A stretch of 64,000 bases of DNA from Haloarchaeobius litoreus. GTDB taxonomy: Archaea; Halobacteriota; Halobacteria; Halobacteriales; Natrialbaceae. The position numbers were made by a program, and so were the translations under genes. Location: positions 496,001 to 560,000 of the forward strand of contig NZ_JANHJR010000001.1 of the NCBI RefSeq assembly GCF_024495425.1, in the 5' to 3' direction. Positions 16,151-24,032 of this stretch are shown one piece after another. Below the pieces are notes generated by a model. The model saw only the letters and a program-made list of their open reading frames with translations, did not search any database and had not been told where the DNA came from. The first letter of the stretch is position 1; each line of letters opens with the position of its first letter.

Positions 16151-16681
16151 TATAAATGAGAGAGTGCAGTGGATAGTGAATCGCCGCAAACTGTCCTCAA
16201 AAAACGTCCGGCGACTTCCCGGTAATCGCCCACGATGGTCTCTGCCGTGGCCCTGTTGAAATCCTGAACAGTGACATCTTTCGACGCCCGTACTGAATAC
16301 ACAGCGCGTATCTTGTATGGAGCTCCGGCCAGTTCGAATCGGTCAATATAGGACGCTCATAACCGATTAATACAGGGCATTACTTACCAATTGGATGAAT
16401 GTTTGACTGTAGACCGACGGGTACCGATGGTGGGGAAGAGGAGTTGGTCAGGCACTCACCGTCCAATGGGTCTTATACAGGCCATCCTCAGAACAGTACG
16501 GAGACCGCGCACTGAATTCGGATTCTAGTCGGGAAGACTGGATCGGCGAACGGTACAGGAATCCCCCAACTACTACAAAAGCAAAGACGAATCAGGAGAT
16601 CCAATTCGACGGGCTGACGTCGTGGTGCGCTACGCGCCGGAAGACCGGTAGACGTTCGCGTCCTCTCGCCGAACCATGCAA
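16151..16681. other. Module-entry TATA box followed by a gene-free stretch
   Basis: TATAAATG at 16151-16158 repeats the promoter arrangement seen after copy B, but no plausible ORF follows before the next gene at 16682 on the other strand. The sequence is AT-rich and contains CCCTGTTGAAATCCTG near 16252, reminiscent of haloarchaeal IS ends, with no partner end found. The cargo of this promoter may have been lost. Confidence 0.4.
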
Positions 16682-17317
16682 TCAGCCGTCCAGCGGCTCC
16701 TGTAACGCCTCCTCTATCGGCTCGTCGCCGGCCGCGATTTCGAACGTTTCGCCGTACGTGCTCTTGGCCTCGAGCGCCGCGACCAGTGTCCGGGCGACGT
16801 CCTCGCGCGGGATATCCACGTCGTCCCCGTCGAGATCGGCGCCGATTCTGATTCGTCCGGTGCCGTCCTCGTCTGTCAGCGGCCCGGGCCGGATAATCGT
16901 GTACGTCAGGTCGCTCTCCCGGAGGTACTCGTCGGCCTCGGCCTTCGCCTGGAGGTACTCTCGCAGCGCTTCCGGGCCGCTCTCGGGGCGATCGGCGTTA
17001 ATCGAGCTGAGCATCACGAACCGTTTGATGCCTTCGGATTCGGCCGCGTCGACGAGGTTGATCGCGCCGTCGCGGTCGACGCCCCACACGTCCTCGCCGC
17101 CCGAACCCGCGGCGAAAATGATCGCGTCGATTCCCTCGACAGCGTGCGAGACGTCCCCGGTCAGATCCGCGACGACCGGCTCGGCGCCCAGGTCCTCGAT
17201 GTCCGACGCTTGCGACTCCGCGCGAACCATCCCCCGAACACTGTGGTCGCTCTCGGCGAGGATATGTGTCGCGTGTTGGCCGACCTGTCCGTGCGAACCG
17301 GCAACGAGTACGTTCAT
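16682..17317 (-). CDS. NAD(P)-binding atypical short-chain dehydrogenase (SDR_a5-like)
   Basis: The 211-residue protein opens MNVLVAGSHGQVGQH with the GxxGxxG dinucleotide motif (G7, G10, G13), followed by VRGMVRAESQASDIEDLGAE and AIIFAAGSGG. It has the NAD(P)H-binding PF13460 pattern seen in NmrA-like redox sensors and flavin reductase-like proteins. The usual Tyr-Lys catalytic pair is not clear. Role unknown, likely redox-linked. It is the first recognisable gene right of repeat D. Confidence 0.88.
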   Translation of the reverse strand: MNVLVAGSHGQVGQHATHILAESDHSVRGMVRAESQASDIEDLGAEPVVADLTGDVSHAVEGIDAIIFAAGSGGEDVWGVDRDGAINLVDAAESEGIKRFVMLSSINADRPESGPEALREYLQAKAEADEYLRESDLTYTIIRPGPLTDEDGTGRIRIGADLDGDDVDIPREDVARTLVAALEAKSTYGETFEIAAGDEPIEEALQEPLDG

Positions 17318-17559
17318 ACGCTAGATATCGGTCGGTATCGTGAAGAGGGTGGCGGCGATCGGCGGTCACAGGAGCGACGCAATAAAGGAAAGGGGACCAC
17401 GTTGTGGTCGGAGCCGGATGCCTCAATGGCCTCGCATCCAACGTTGCCCGCCGCTCCGGTGAGTGCTATGCGAATTATCAGTAGCCTCTCGGCCCTTCAC
17501 GGGTGTGGAGATGTGGTATGGTCTCACGAGCCGTGACAGCGCACGGTCCCGTCGCTCGA

Positions 17560-18957
17560 TCAGAGACCGGAGGGAGCTACGTTGCACGCGTCGCGGAAGG
17601 CACCCTGGACGACCTCCGAGATGGCGGGGTGGACGTGGATCGTCTCTGCGATCAGCTCTGCATCGGCACCCGCTGCGACGGCCGTGCTCACCTCGTGAAT
17701 CATCGTTGACGCCTCCGGGCCAATGATGTGACAGCCGAGCACCTCGCCCCCGCTCCCCACGATAGCCTTCGCGAATCCGCCCTCGTTACGCAGCGCCACC
17801 CCGAGCGCCGTGTCGTCGTAGGCGCAGGTTCCCACCTCGTAGACGACCCCCTCGTCGAGGTCACCCTCGTTTTGCCCGAGGCTGGCGACCTGCGGCGACC
17901 CGAAGATGGCGTGAGCCATCCCTGGGTACTCGACGGGTCGCTCGTTCCCGCGAACGGCGTTCTCGACGACGTATTTGGCCTCGTTGTCACCAGAGTGTTT
18001 GAACATATAGTTGCCCGCGATATCGCCCATTGCGTAGACGCCGTCGACCGACGTACGGAGGTACTCGTCGGTTTTGACGAACCCCTTTTCATCGGTCTCG
18101 ATGTCGGCTGCCGAGACGTTCCAGACATCGCTGTTCGGTTTCCGGCCAGTTGCGATCAGGAGCCGGTCACCGCGAACATTGATCTCCTCGCCACCTTCCG
18201 ACTCGGCGGTGACCACGCGCTCGCCGTCCTCATCTGCGATTGCCGTCGCTTCGAATCCGAGGTGTAACTCGTGTTTCTCCCGGTAGGCATCGGTGAGGCG
18301 CGCGGCTATCGCCGCGTCCTCTCGGGCGACGAGTGCGTCGCCACGGCCAACGATGGTCACGTCGCTGCCTACTTGTGAGAAGAAGTGACTCATCTCGACG
18401 GCGATGTAGCCGCCACCGACCACGACGAGTCGGTCAGGGAGTGTGTCAAGCCGAAGCGCCTCGTCGCTCGTAAGGTAGGGCGTTTCGTGGGTCCCGTCGA
18501 TGGAGTCAGGGATCATCGGTCGGCTCCCGCCCGCCAGAACGATTGTCTCGGCAGCGAGCCGGTCGCCGCCCGGGCCGTCGTTGCTGTCGACTTCCACCTC
18601 GTGTGGACCGACGAACCGTCCCTCGGTCTGATAGAAGGTGAGGTTGCTTCGGTTGCGCGCGCGGCGAGCCTTCTCTTCGGCCGCCTCAGTGACGGTCTCT
18701 ATCACGTCGTCGACGATTTCGCTGAACGCGATGCCATCGACGGACGCCTCGATACCGAACTCGTCGGCGTGACGGACGGTCTCGGCGATGTCCGCGCGGT
18801 GAATGAGTTTTTTCGAGGGGTTACAGCCGCGGTTCAGGCAGGTACCACCGAGCAGCCCTCGCTCGACGAGCGCCGTGTCCATCCCCATGTCGGCCGCCGC
18901 TGCGGCGACCTGGTTTCCGGTCCCGCCACCGAGCACGATGAGGTCGTGATCAGTCAT
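17560..18957 (-). CDS. Class I pyridine nucleotide-disulfide oxidoreductase (dihydrolipoyl dehydrogenase/thiol disulfide reductase family)
   Basis: The 465-residue flavoprotein has an FAD site LIVLGGGTGNQVAAAAA, the redox pair C40/C45 in GGTCLNRGCNPSKK, an NAD(P) site VVVGGGYIAVEMSHFF, the second FAD motif VYAMGDIAG and the C-terminal HVHPAISEVV carrying the catalytic His. Substrates in this family include lipoamide, mycothione, Hg(II) and, in Halobacterium, bis-gamma-glutamylcystine. The CLNRGC variant and lack of an adjacent 2-oxoacid dehydrogenase make a low-molecular-weight thiol reductase more likely than E3, but this is inference. Confidence 0.85.
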   Translation of the reverse strand: MTDHDLIVLGGGTGNQVAAAAADMGMDTALVERGLLGGTCLNRGCNPSKKLIHRADIAETVRHADEFGIEASVDGIAFSEIVDDVIETVTEAAEEKARRARNRSNLTFYQTEGRFVGPHEVEVDSNDGPGGDRLAAETIVLAGGSRPMIPDSIDGTHETPYLTSDEALRLDTLPDRLVVVGGGYIAVEMSHFFSQVGSDVTIVGRGDALVAREDAAIAARLTDAYREKHELHLGFEATAIADEDGERVVTAESEGGEEINVRGDRLLIATGRKPNSDVWNVSAADIETDEKGFVKTDEYLRTSVDGVYAMGDIAGNYMFKHSGDNEAKYVVENAVRGNERPVEYPGMAHAIFGSPQVASLGQNEGDLDEGVVYEVGTCAYDDTALGVALRNEGGFAKAIVGSGGEVLGCHIIGPEASTMIHEVSTAVAAGADAELIAETIHVHPAISEVVQGAFRDACNVAPSGL

Positions 18958-19118
18958 TCTGCCTAGTGGTTGGGGGTTCAGGGGGGAGCCTCTTTCGCCT
19001 AGGAGGGTACCCTGGGTGCTCGTCCCCCGTTCGTTTTTTGGACTGGCACCCCAAACGCCCCCATGACTGCTGAATCACACAATGGATCGCACCTGATGCT
19101 CCACGTGAGGTGGGGCCG

Positions 19119-19350
19119 ATGAGCGAGTGTGAATACACGCCAATCTAGGACTACGGTCTCGTGGGGAACTTGGAGATCGCCGCGTTCGTGGCCCCCGATG
19201 GGTCGATCGACTGGTTCCCCGTCCCGCACGTCGATTCCTCGAGTATCTTCGCCGCGATACTCGATGCGGACCGCGGCGGTCATTTTCGCATCGGTTCTAT
19301 CAGCGGGGAAACGAGAACCCTGCGCTATCTCGACGGGACAAACGTCCTCG
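19119..19350 (+). pseudogene. Glycoside hydrolase family 15 (glucoamylase/trehalase-like) N-terminal fragment with amber codon
   Basis: From ATG 19119 the frame reads MSECEYTPI, then TAG at 19146-19148, then DYGLVGNLEIAAFVAPDGS and IDWFPVPHVDSSSIFAAIL, which is the standard N-terminus of GH15 enzymes. The stop stands where GAG (Glu) is expected. Homology continues to RYLDGTNVLE at about 19350 and then ends abruptly at a junction with an unrelated gene on the other strand. Only about 75 of an expected 600 or more residues remain. Confidence 0.75.
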
Positions 19351-19971
19351 AGCTTTCCGATGGGAACCACCTGTCCCGGCGCCGTCTGCAACTCCTTGAA
19401 CACCCCGACGACTGCACTCGTCAGGTCTTTTCCACTGACTACGGCTTCACCCAGGCGCTGGCCAATCGCTGCTCGCGACCAGCCATCCAGCTTCTCCGCC
19501 AGCCGCATCGACTGCTTGTTCACCGCCGCCAACTGCTCCTGCGTCAATTCTGCACGAGGGTCGTCTCGCTCTGGGTCTGCCCCACGGGTCCACGCTCGCC
19601 GCCTGTTTCTGGAACTCTGCACGCCGCTCAGCGCTCCGCTTCGCTGCGATGTCTCGCGTGCGCTTCTCCCGACCTTCTTGCGTCCCCATCTCTGTCTTGG
19701 CACTGATGCGCTCCAATTCAGCTTCTCGCGCCCGAATGCGCTCTTCCTGTTCGAGGGTCGCACCGTAGATCCGCTCTTCACTGGTGTCAACCATCCCATC
19801 CGGGTGGTTTGCATCGACCTTTGCTTGCACCTCCATCTGCACCGTCGCCTGGAATTCCGGCGTCTCATCGACGACCTCGAAGCCGTCCTCATCGACCGCC
19901 GCTTCGTCTGCTTTTTCGAATGCCTGTTCATCGACCGAAACTACTCCACTGGGAACGTTCTTACTTGACAT
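19339..19971 (-). pseudogene. Frameshifted, truncated plasmid-type gene (possible OB-fold DNA-binding protein)
   Basis: From ATG 19971 the frame encodes an acidic N-terminus (VVSVDEQAFEKADEAAVDED), a helical Glu/Arg-rich region (ATLEQEERIRAREAELERI) and SAERRAEFQKQAASVDPWG. Around 19561-19570 one extra base shifts the frame; the sequence then continues as RAELTQEQLAAVNKQSMRL and ends VVPIGKLEDV at about 19340, where it meets the GH15 fragment. I recall similar proteins on haloarchaeal plasmids with a C-terminal single-strand DNA-binding-like domain, which would be missing here. That identification is from memory and uncertain. Confidence 0.6.
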
Positions 19972-20011
19972 TGGAATTCTCCAAAATTCCGAAGGCGCTC
20001 ACGCGCCCGAC

Positions 20012-20035
20012 ACCGCGATGCTGCTACATCGCGGT
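20012..20035. repeat. Perfect 9-bp hairpin upstream of the plasmid-type gene
   Basis: ACCGCGATG, a 6-base loop, then CATCGCGGT form a perfect stem. It lies about 40 bp upstream of the start of the broken plasmid-type gene. It could be an operator, a replication/transfer signal carried in with that gene, or a terminator; nothing decides between these. Confidence 0.5.
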
Positions 20036-20096
20036 TCTTCGACGACACGCCCGACAGAACCATCTACGCGCTCTCGGGGATTGGGGGTGAATACGC

Positions 20097-20103
20097 GTTC
20101 TTA
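20097..20103 (+). promoter_or_regulatory. TATA box for the alcohol dehydrogenase-like gene
   Basis: TTCTTAAG at about 20097-20104 sits close to 28 bp ahead of ATG 20129, matching a leaderless start. Confidence 0.4.
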
Positions 20104-20128
20104 AGTGCGTGCCGTGCTATTAGTTAGC

Positions 20129-21076
20129 ATGGACGCAATGGTCATTACGGAGTTTGGCGGCACTGATGTCTTCGAACGACGTGACGTCGAGAAGCCGACT
20201 CCGGGGCCGACAGAGCTGTTGGTTCGCGTCCACGCGTCATCTATCAACCCCGTCGACTGCCAGATTCGAGAGGCGGGCTCGTGGGCTGGCATCTCTCCGC
20301 CTACGGTCATCGGGTACGACGTCTCGGGCGTCGTCGAATCGGTCGGTGGCGCCGTTACGGACTTCGAAGCCGGGGACGAGGTGTTCTACACGCCGGAGAT
20401 ATTCGGCAAACAGGGAAGTTACGCCGAGTATCACGTCGCCGACGAGTCGATCGTCGCGCGAAAACCGGATCGCCTCTCGCATCAGGAAGCCGCTGCGCTC
20501 CCTCTCGCAGGCGGGACGGCCTGGGAGGCGATTGTGGACCGCGGTGATGTGATGGCCAGCGAGACTGTATTGATCCACGGCGCCGGCGGCGTCGGTTCCC
20601 ACGCGGTCCAGATCGCCGATGCCAGCGGTGCACAGGTCGTCGCGACGGCGAGCCCCCAGACGGTCGAACAGACGGAAAACCTCGGAGCGACGCGAGCGAT
20701 CGATTACGAATCGGAGTCGTTCGAGGACGTGATCACGTCGGAGTTCGACGAATCGATGGATTTAGTCTTCGATACCGTCGGCGGAGAGATGCTCGTGAAA
20801 TCCACCGACGTCACGAAAGCCCACGGCCGACTGGTCACGATCCTCGAACCGGAAGGCGCGTGGGGCAACGCCTATCAGAAGAACCTGACTGTCGAGATGC
20901 TGTTCCTCGAACGCGATCGACGGCCCCTCGACGGGCTGCGCCGTCTCGTCGAGCAGGGCCGACTCGACCCCGTCATCGATTCGGTTCTGCCCCTAGAGGA
21001 GGTCGCAAAGGCCCACGAGATGGTCGAAGGAAGCGGCCTAACCGGCAAGGTGGTGCTTGACGTCGCCGGCGACTAA
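20129..21076 (+). CDS. Zinc-free MDR alcohol dehydrogenase / quinone oxidoreductase
   Basis: The 315-residue medium-chain dehydrogenase begins MDAMVITEFGGTDVFE, has an N-terminal GroES-like domain (INPVDCQIREAG, GYDVSGVVESVG) and an NADP-binding Rossmann domain with VLIHGAGGVGSHAVQIA near residues 147-163. The structural-zinc cysteines of alcohol dehydrogenases are absent, so it belongs with quinone reductases and enoyl reductases. Substrate unknown. The in-frame start 20105 is upstream of the TATA spacing, so ATG 20129 is used. Confidence 0.9.
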   Translation: MDAMVITEFGGTDVFERRDVEKPTPGPTELLVRVHASSINPVDCQIREAGSWAGISPPTVIGYDVSGVVESVGGAVTDFEAGDEVFYTPEIFGKQGSYAEYHVADESIVARKPDRLSHQEAAALPLAGGTAWEAIVDRGDVMASETVLIHGAGGVGSHAVQIADASGAQVVATASPQTVEQTENLGATRAIDYESESFEDVITSEFDESMDLVFDTVGGEMLVKSTDVTKAHGRLVTILEPEGAWGNAYQKNLTVEMLFLERDRRPLDGLRRLVEQGRLDPVIDSVLPLEEVAKAHEMVEGSGLTGKVVLDVAGD

Positions 21077-21273
21077 CAGCCGCCACGGATTTCGACTTCT
21101 CACAGCGATAACAGCACGGAGAGCACTCTTCTGGGGTAGGTAGCTTACTTCAGCATGTAGGTGTTCACGGAATCAGTTTGTAGTCCCGAAACGGCCGTTC
21201 AGCAGGTGGGTTTTCGATACCGCTCTTGGGAAGTAGATTGGTGACGGCGAGAGCGACGGCTGAAAGTCGATGA

Positions 21274-21495
21274 ATGCAAGGGCATCGCGCCAGCCGTGCC
21301 CGATATGTTTCCAATAAGCCGGTTCGTCTCGGAATCGGTGGGACTCAACACACTGTAGCCACGAGCATCGAAGACCGGGGCCATATGGAGTACCCGGTAT
21401 TGCTCGGCCGAGACATCCTCTCGGAGTATCGCGTCGATGTGGAGAAGCGAGTCAGCGAATCGGGTAGTGGGTCGGCCCCACGGGGCGAAGAGTAG
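21274..21495 (+). pseudogene. C-terminal remnant of a RimK-associated aspartyl/zinc protease
   Basis: The frame contains PVRLGIGGTQHTVATSIEDR followed by GHMEYPVLLGRDILSEYRVDV. This is the distal half of the retropepsin-like putative ATP-dependent zinc protease family that is usually paired with RimK-type ligases. The N-terminal half with the DTG-type catalytic motif is not found upstream, so only a tail of about 65 residues survives. Confidence 0.6.
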
Positions 21496-22052
21496 TCGGG
21501 ACTCGATTCTTCGACTCGTCATGCTTGATCAGTAGTATGGAGGACAGACTGAGAGACTTGTCTGATCACTTGGGCACTGACAGTCTGCGGGCTTTTGAGA
21601 CGATCTCTGCAAGATATGCGTCCTGTATGCAGCACAACTGTTTGAACCTCTCACCAGTTGCGAATTTCAACAAGGCTAACGGCTGGTCTCAGCTGCGAAA
21701 GAGTCCGCACTCAGATTGGATTGACAGTGGGAGTAGTTGCAGTGGTGTCAACTTCCATGATGTCGACGTCGTCACGGGTGTGCGTCCGTAGGTATGCACC
21801 AATGTCGGGTTCGTTCCTGAGGAGGCGACTGATGAGGCGACGCCACGATGGGTCTCCGTCTCAGAGATTCAGAGGGAATCGACGGATAGAGTGACGGCAC
21901 TCTATCTGTAGCTCGCAGTCGGGTTCCGGACGAAAAAGCGAGTCAACGGAACCGCAACTATCGAAAACCACCTGATTGACTCTTATCCTTCTTCAGCACC
22001 TTGTCATTTGTGAGCAATAAGCATTAGACCGTGCTCCGCGTAACGGACGTGT
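21496..22052. other. Intergenic region with relics only
   Basis: No confident gene. On the minus strand about 21728-21868 a stretch reads WRRLISRLLRNEPDIGAYL and then RTHTRDDVDIMEVDTT before a TGA, preceded immediately by another stop, so it looks like the tail of a lost protein I do not recognise. A plus-strand frame at 21540 (MEDRLRDLSDHLGTDSLRAF) has no support. Confidence 0.3.
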
Positions 22053-22391
22053 ATGCAAACCGTTATTCATCTCGTTTCAGGAGACGTGACCGAGCAGAAA
22101 ACAGCGCTGACTATTGCGAAAAACCTCTTGGACGACGAGACTGGCAGTATAGACGACGTTGCGGTTGTCGTTCAGGCGGATGGAATGAAGGCGATCAAAA
22201 CTGGCCAAGAGAGCGAGGAGCAAGTTCGGGCCCTCTTGGACGACGGTGTCTCATTCAAGGCCTGTAGCAACACACTTGAGATGATGGATCTTGACGAATC
22301 CGACCTCGTTGAGGGCGTTGAGGCCGTCCCAGAGGGTGCTGTGGAAGTAACGCGATTGGAAACGGAAGGATACGCCTATATGCGGCCGTAG
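22053..22391 (+). CDS. DsrE/DsrF-like family protein
   Basis: The 112-residue protein starts MQTVIHLVSGDVTEQKTALT and contains VAVVVQADGMKAI and DDGVSFKACSNTLEMMDL, matching DsrE-like small proteins. The Cys in KACSNT is the conserved position that carries sulfur in sulfur-relay members. Haloarchaeal copies are usually single genes of unknown role. It is the last intact gene before the aroQ boundary, with an AT-rich leader. Confidence 0.85.
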   Translation: MQTVIHLVSGDVTEQKTALTIAKNLLDDETGSIDDVAVVVQADGMKAIKTGQESEEQVRALLDDGVSFKACSNTLEMMDLDESDLVEGVEAVPEGAVEVTRLETEGYAYMRP

Positions 22392-22627
22392 TGACCTCAC
22401 GAAACTCTCACTTGATTTGGGAAAGTTTGCAGTCTAGTTCTTGCGGATGGCTCAGTCAAATACTGGTGGAATAAACAGAGTCCACCCTCTGTATGCAGCA
22501 TGAGACTCTTGGCAGATGATTGATTAAAAGCGCCTATTCTCGTGACGCATCCGTCGAATAGCGATCCCAACCAACAGAAAGGTCGTGAACAAATAGCCTC
22601 GAATATCTCGACAGTCGCCGCAAGGTC

Positions 22628-22794
22628 ACATTTAGATTCGGTGTCCGAGGCGGCTGTGGAACTGTGTTACCGTTCACCGACCGAGAAACTACAGAACAAC
22701 TGCCGGAAGAAGAATTAGCTATCCGAACCGCAATAGATGCCCTAAAACAGCCGAATTTGGCTACCGACTCTCCCGCTGCTCTACCTTGTTCAGC
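22628..22794 (-). repeat. aroQ-terminus repeat, copy E (the resident gene end and its flank)
   Basis: This is the genuine 3' end of aroQ (core 22761-22793) plus about 130 bp downstream. It is the reference for copies A-D. The downstream flank 22628-22760 aligns best with copy A and partly with B. The stretch 22392-22760 has no gene. Confidence 0.8.
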
Positions 22795-23066
22795 TCGATG
22801 AGCAGCCGGAAGATCGCCTTGACGAGGTTTGCGTCGACCTCGAATCGTTCGGCGTTCTCGCCGGCACGGTCCATCACCGCCTGCTCCTGCTGTTCGTCGG
22901 TCGTCGGCAGGCCCTGGTCGGCCTTGACGTCCGCGATGGTGTCGGCGACGTACGTCCGTCTCGCGATGAGTTCGACGAGGTCGCGGTCTATCTCCTCGAT
23001 CTCCGCGCGGAGTTCGTCGAGGGTCATCTCGTCCGGCAGCCGGTCTGTCGTGTCGTCGTGTGCCAT
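22761..23066 (-). CDS. aroQ: Chorismate mutase, AroQ type
   Basis: The 101-residue protein has the all-helical AroQ layout: LDELRAEIEEIDRDLVELIA (Arg and helix 1), RRTYVADTIADVKADQGLP with the catalytic Lys, and a third helix to the C-terminus. It converts chorismate to prephenate for Phe and Tyr synthesis. ATG 23066 lies inside the 3' end of aroK, so the two overlap by about 43 bases and are translated together. The C-terminal LNKVEQRESR is encoded by the sequence that recurs as repeats A-D, so this gene appears to be an integration target. Confidence 0.95.
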   Translation of the reverse strand: MAHDDTTDRLPDEMTLDELRAEIEEIDRDLVELIARRTYVADTIADVKADQGLPTTDEQQEQAVMDRAGENAERFEVDANLVKAIFRLLIELNKVEQRESR

Positions 23067-23875
23067 GTGGTTCCGTCTCTCTCGTTCCAGTGTCCTGCGA
23101 GCGATTCGAGCGCGTCCGGACTGCCGACGGCGACGTAGCTGGGGCCGGTCCCAGACAGCGAGACGCCGTCGACGGCGGGCATCCCTTCCAGGAGCGGCTC
23201 CGTCGGAAAGCCGAGCGCGCCACAGAAGGCGAAGCCGTTGACCGTCATCGCCTCGGCGTAGCGGCCGTCGAGCGCGAGCTCCTCGACGAGCGCCGCGAGC
23301 GGGGCGACCCGCCGGCAGCGGTCGACGTCGGCGTCGGCGCTGAACGCCTGGGCGTCGGGCCACCAGACGAGCACGTCCCAGTCGACGACCTCGTGGCTGA
23401 GGAGCTCGTCGCGGTCGTTGTCGGTGACGGTGACGCCGCCGAGCATGCTCGCGCTGGCGTCGTCGAACGCTCCGGTGACGGTGACGCCGGCGTCGCGGGC
23501 GGCCTGCACGCCGAGCCGGCAGGCGTCGAGGGGCTCGGGGTCGACATCGAGTGCGTCGGCGGTCGCCATCACGGTCGCGTTCGCGGCTGCGCTCGAACTC
23601 TTGAGGCCGGCGGCCATCGGTACCTCGCTCTCGGTGCGGACCGTCGCACCCTCACCGTCGCCCCACTCCGCGACCGCGAGTTCGGCGCAGCGCTCGACGA
23701 GACCGGTGTCGGCGTCGGGTGCATCGGCGATCTCGCCGCGGAACTCGCCGCTCGCGTCGAGGTCGACCGTCGCGGTCGTCTCGAGGTCGATGGCGAAGGC
23801 CGAGCCTCGCCCGGTCGCGAGCGCGTTGAGCACCGTCCCCGCGGCGGGGGCGACGGCGCGGCCCTGGCCGTCCAT
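23024..23875 (-). CDS. aroK: Shikimate kinase, archaeal GHMP type
   Basis: The 283-residue protein begins MDGQGRAVAPAAGTVLNALA and has the GHMP-kinase ATP motif PMAAGLKSSSAAANA at about residues 84-98, then FDDASASMLGG and a C-terminal SGTGPSYVAVG. Archaea use this unrelated family in place of bacterial AroK to phosphorylate shikimate. ATG 23875 fits family starts better than 23923. It is translationally coupled to aroQ downstream. Confidence 0.95.
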   Translation of the reverse strand: MDGQGRAVAPAAGTVLNALATGRGSAFAIDLETTATVDLDASGEFRGEIADAPDADTGLVERCAELAVAEWGDGEGATVRTESEVPMAAGLKSSSAAANATVMATADALDVDPEPLDACRLGVQAARDAGVTVTGAFDDASASMLGGVTVTDNDRDELLSHEVVDWDVLVWWPDAQAFSADADVDRCRRVAPLAALVEELALDGRYAEAMTVNGFAFCGALGFPTEPLLEGMPAVDGVSLSGTGPSYVAVGSPDALESLAGHWNERDGTTWHTTTRQTGCRTR

Positions 23876-24032
23876 GTGCGACCGGATGACGAGGGGGAAC
23901 TTGGCGGTTGTGGTGCTCCCCAAACCTGCCGGACTGGTGGCTGTTCATGCGAGCACGGCGGGTGTCACGCCAGCGTGCCACGGCTGTCCCCGCATCGCGG
24001 CGCTTTTGCCCGCCGCCGAACAAGCAACGGCC

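Noticed and set aside
16247-16270. Sequence CCCTGTTGAAATCCTG looked like a haloarchaeal IS terminus
   Set aside because: No matching inverted end, no transposase frame and no target duplication were found within the window, so it is only a resemblance.
21199-21522. Minus-strand frame of 107 codons
   Set aside because: It lies antisense to the protease remnant and has no recognisable features.
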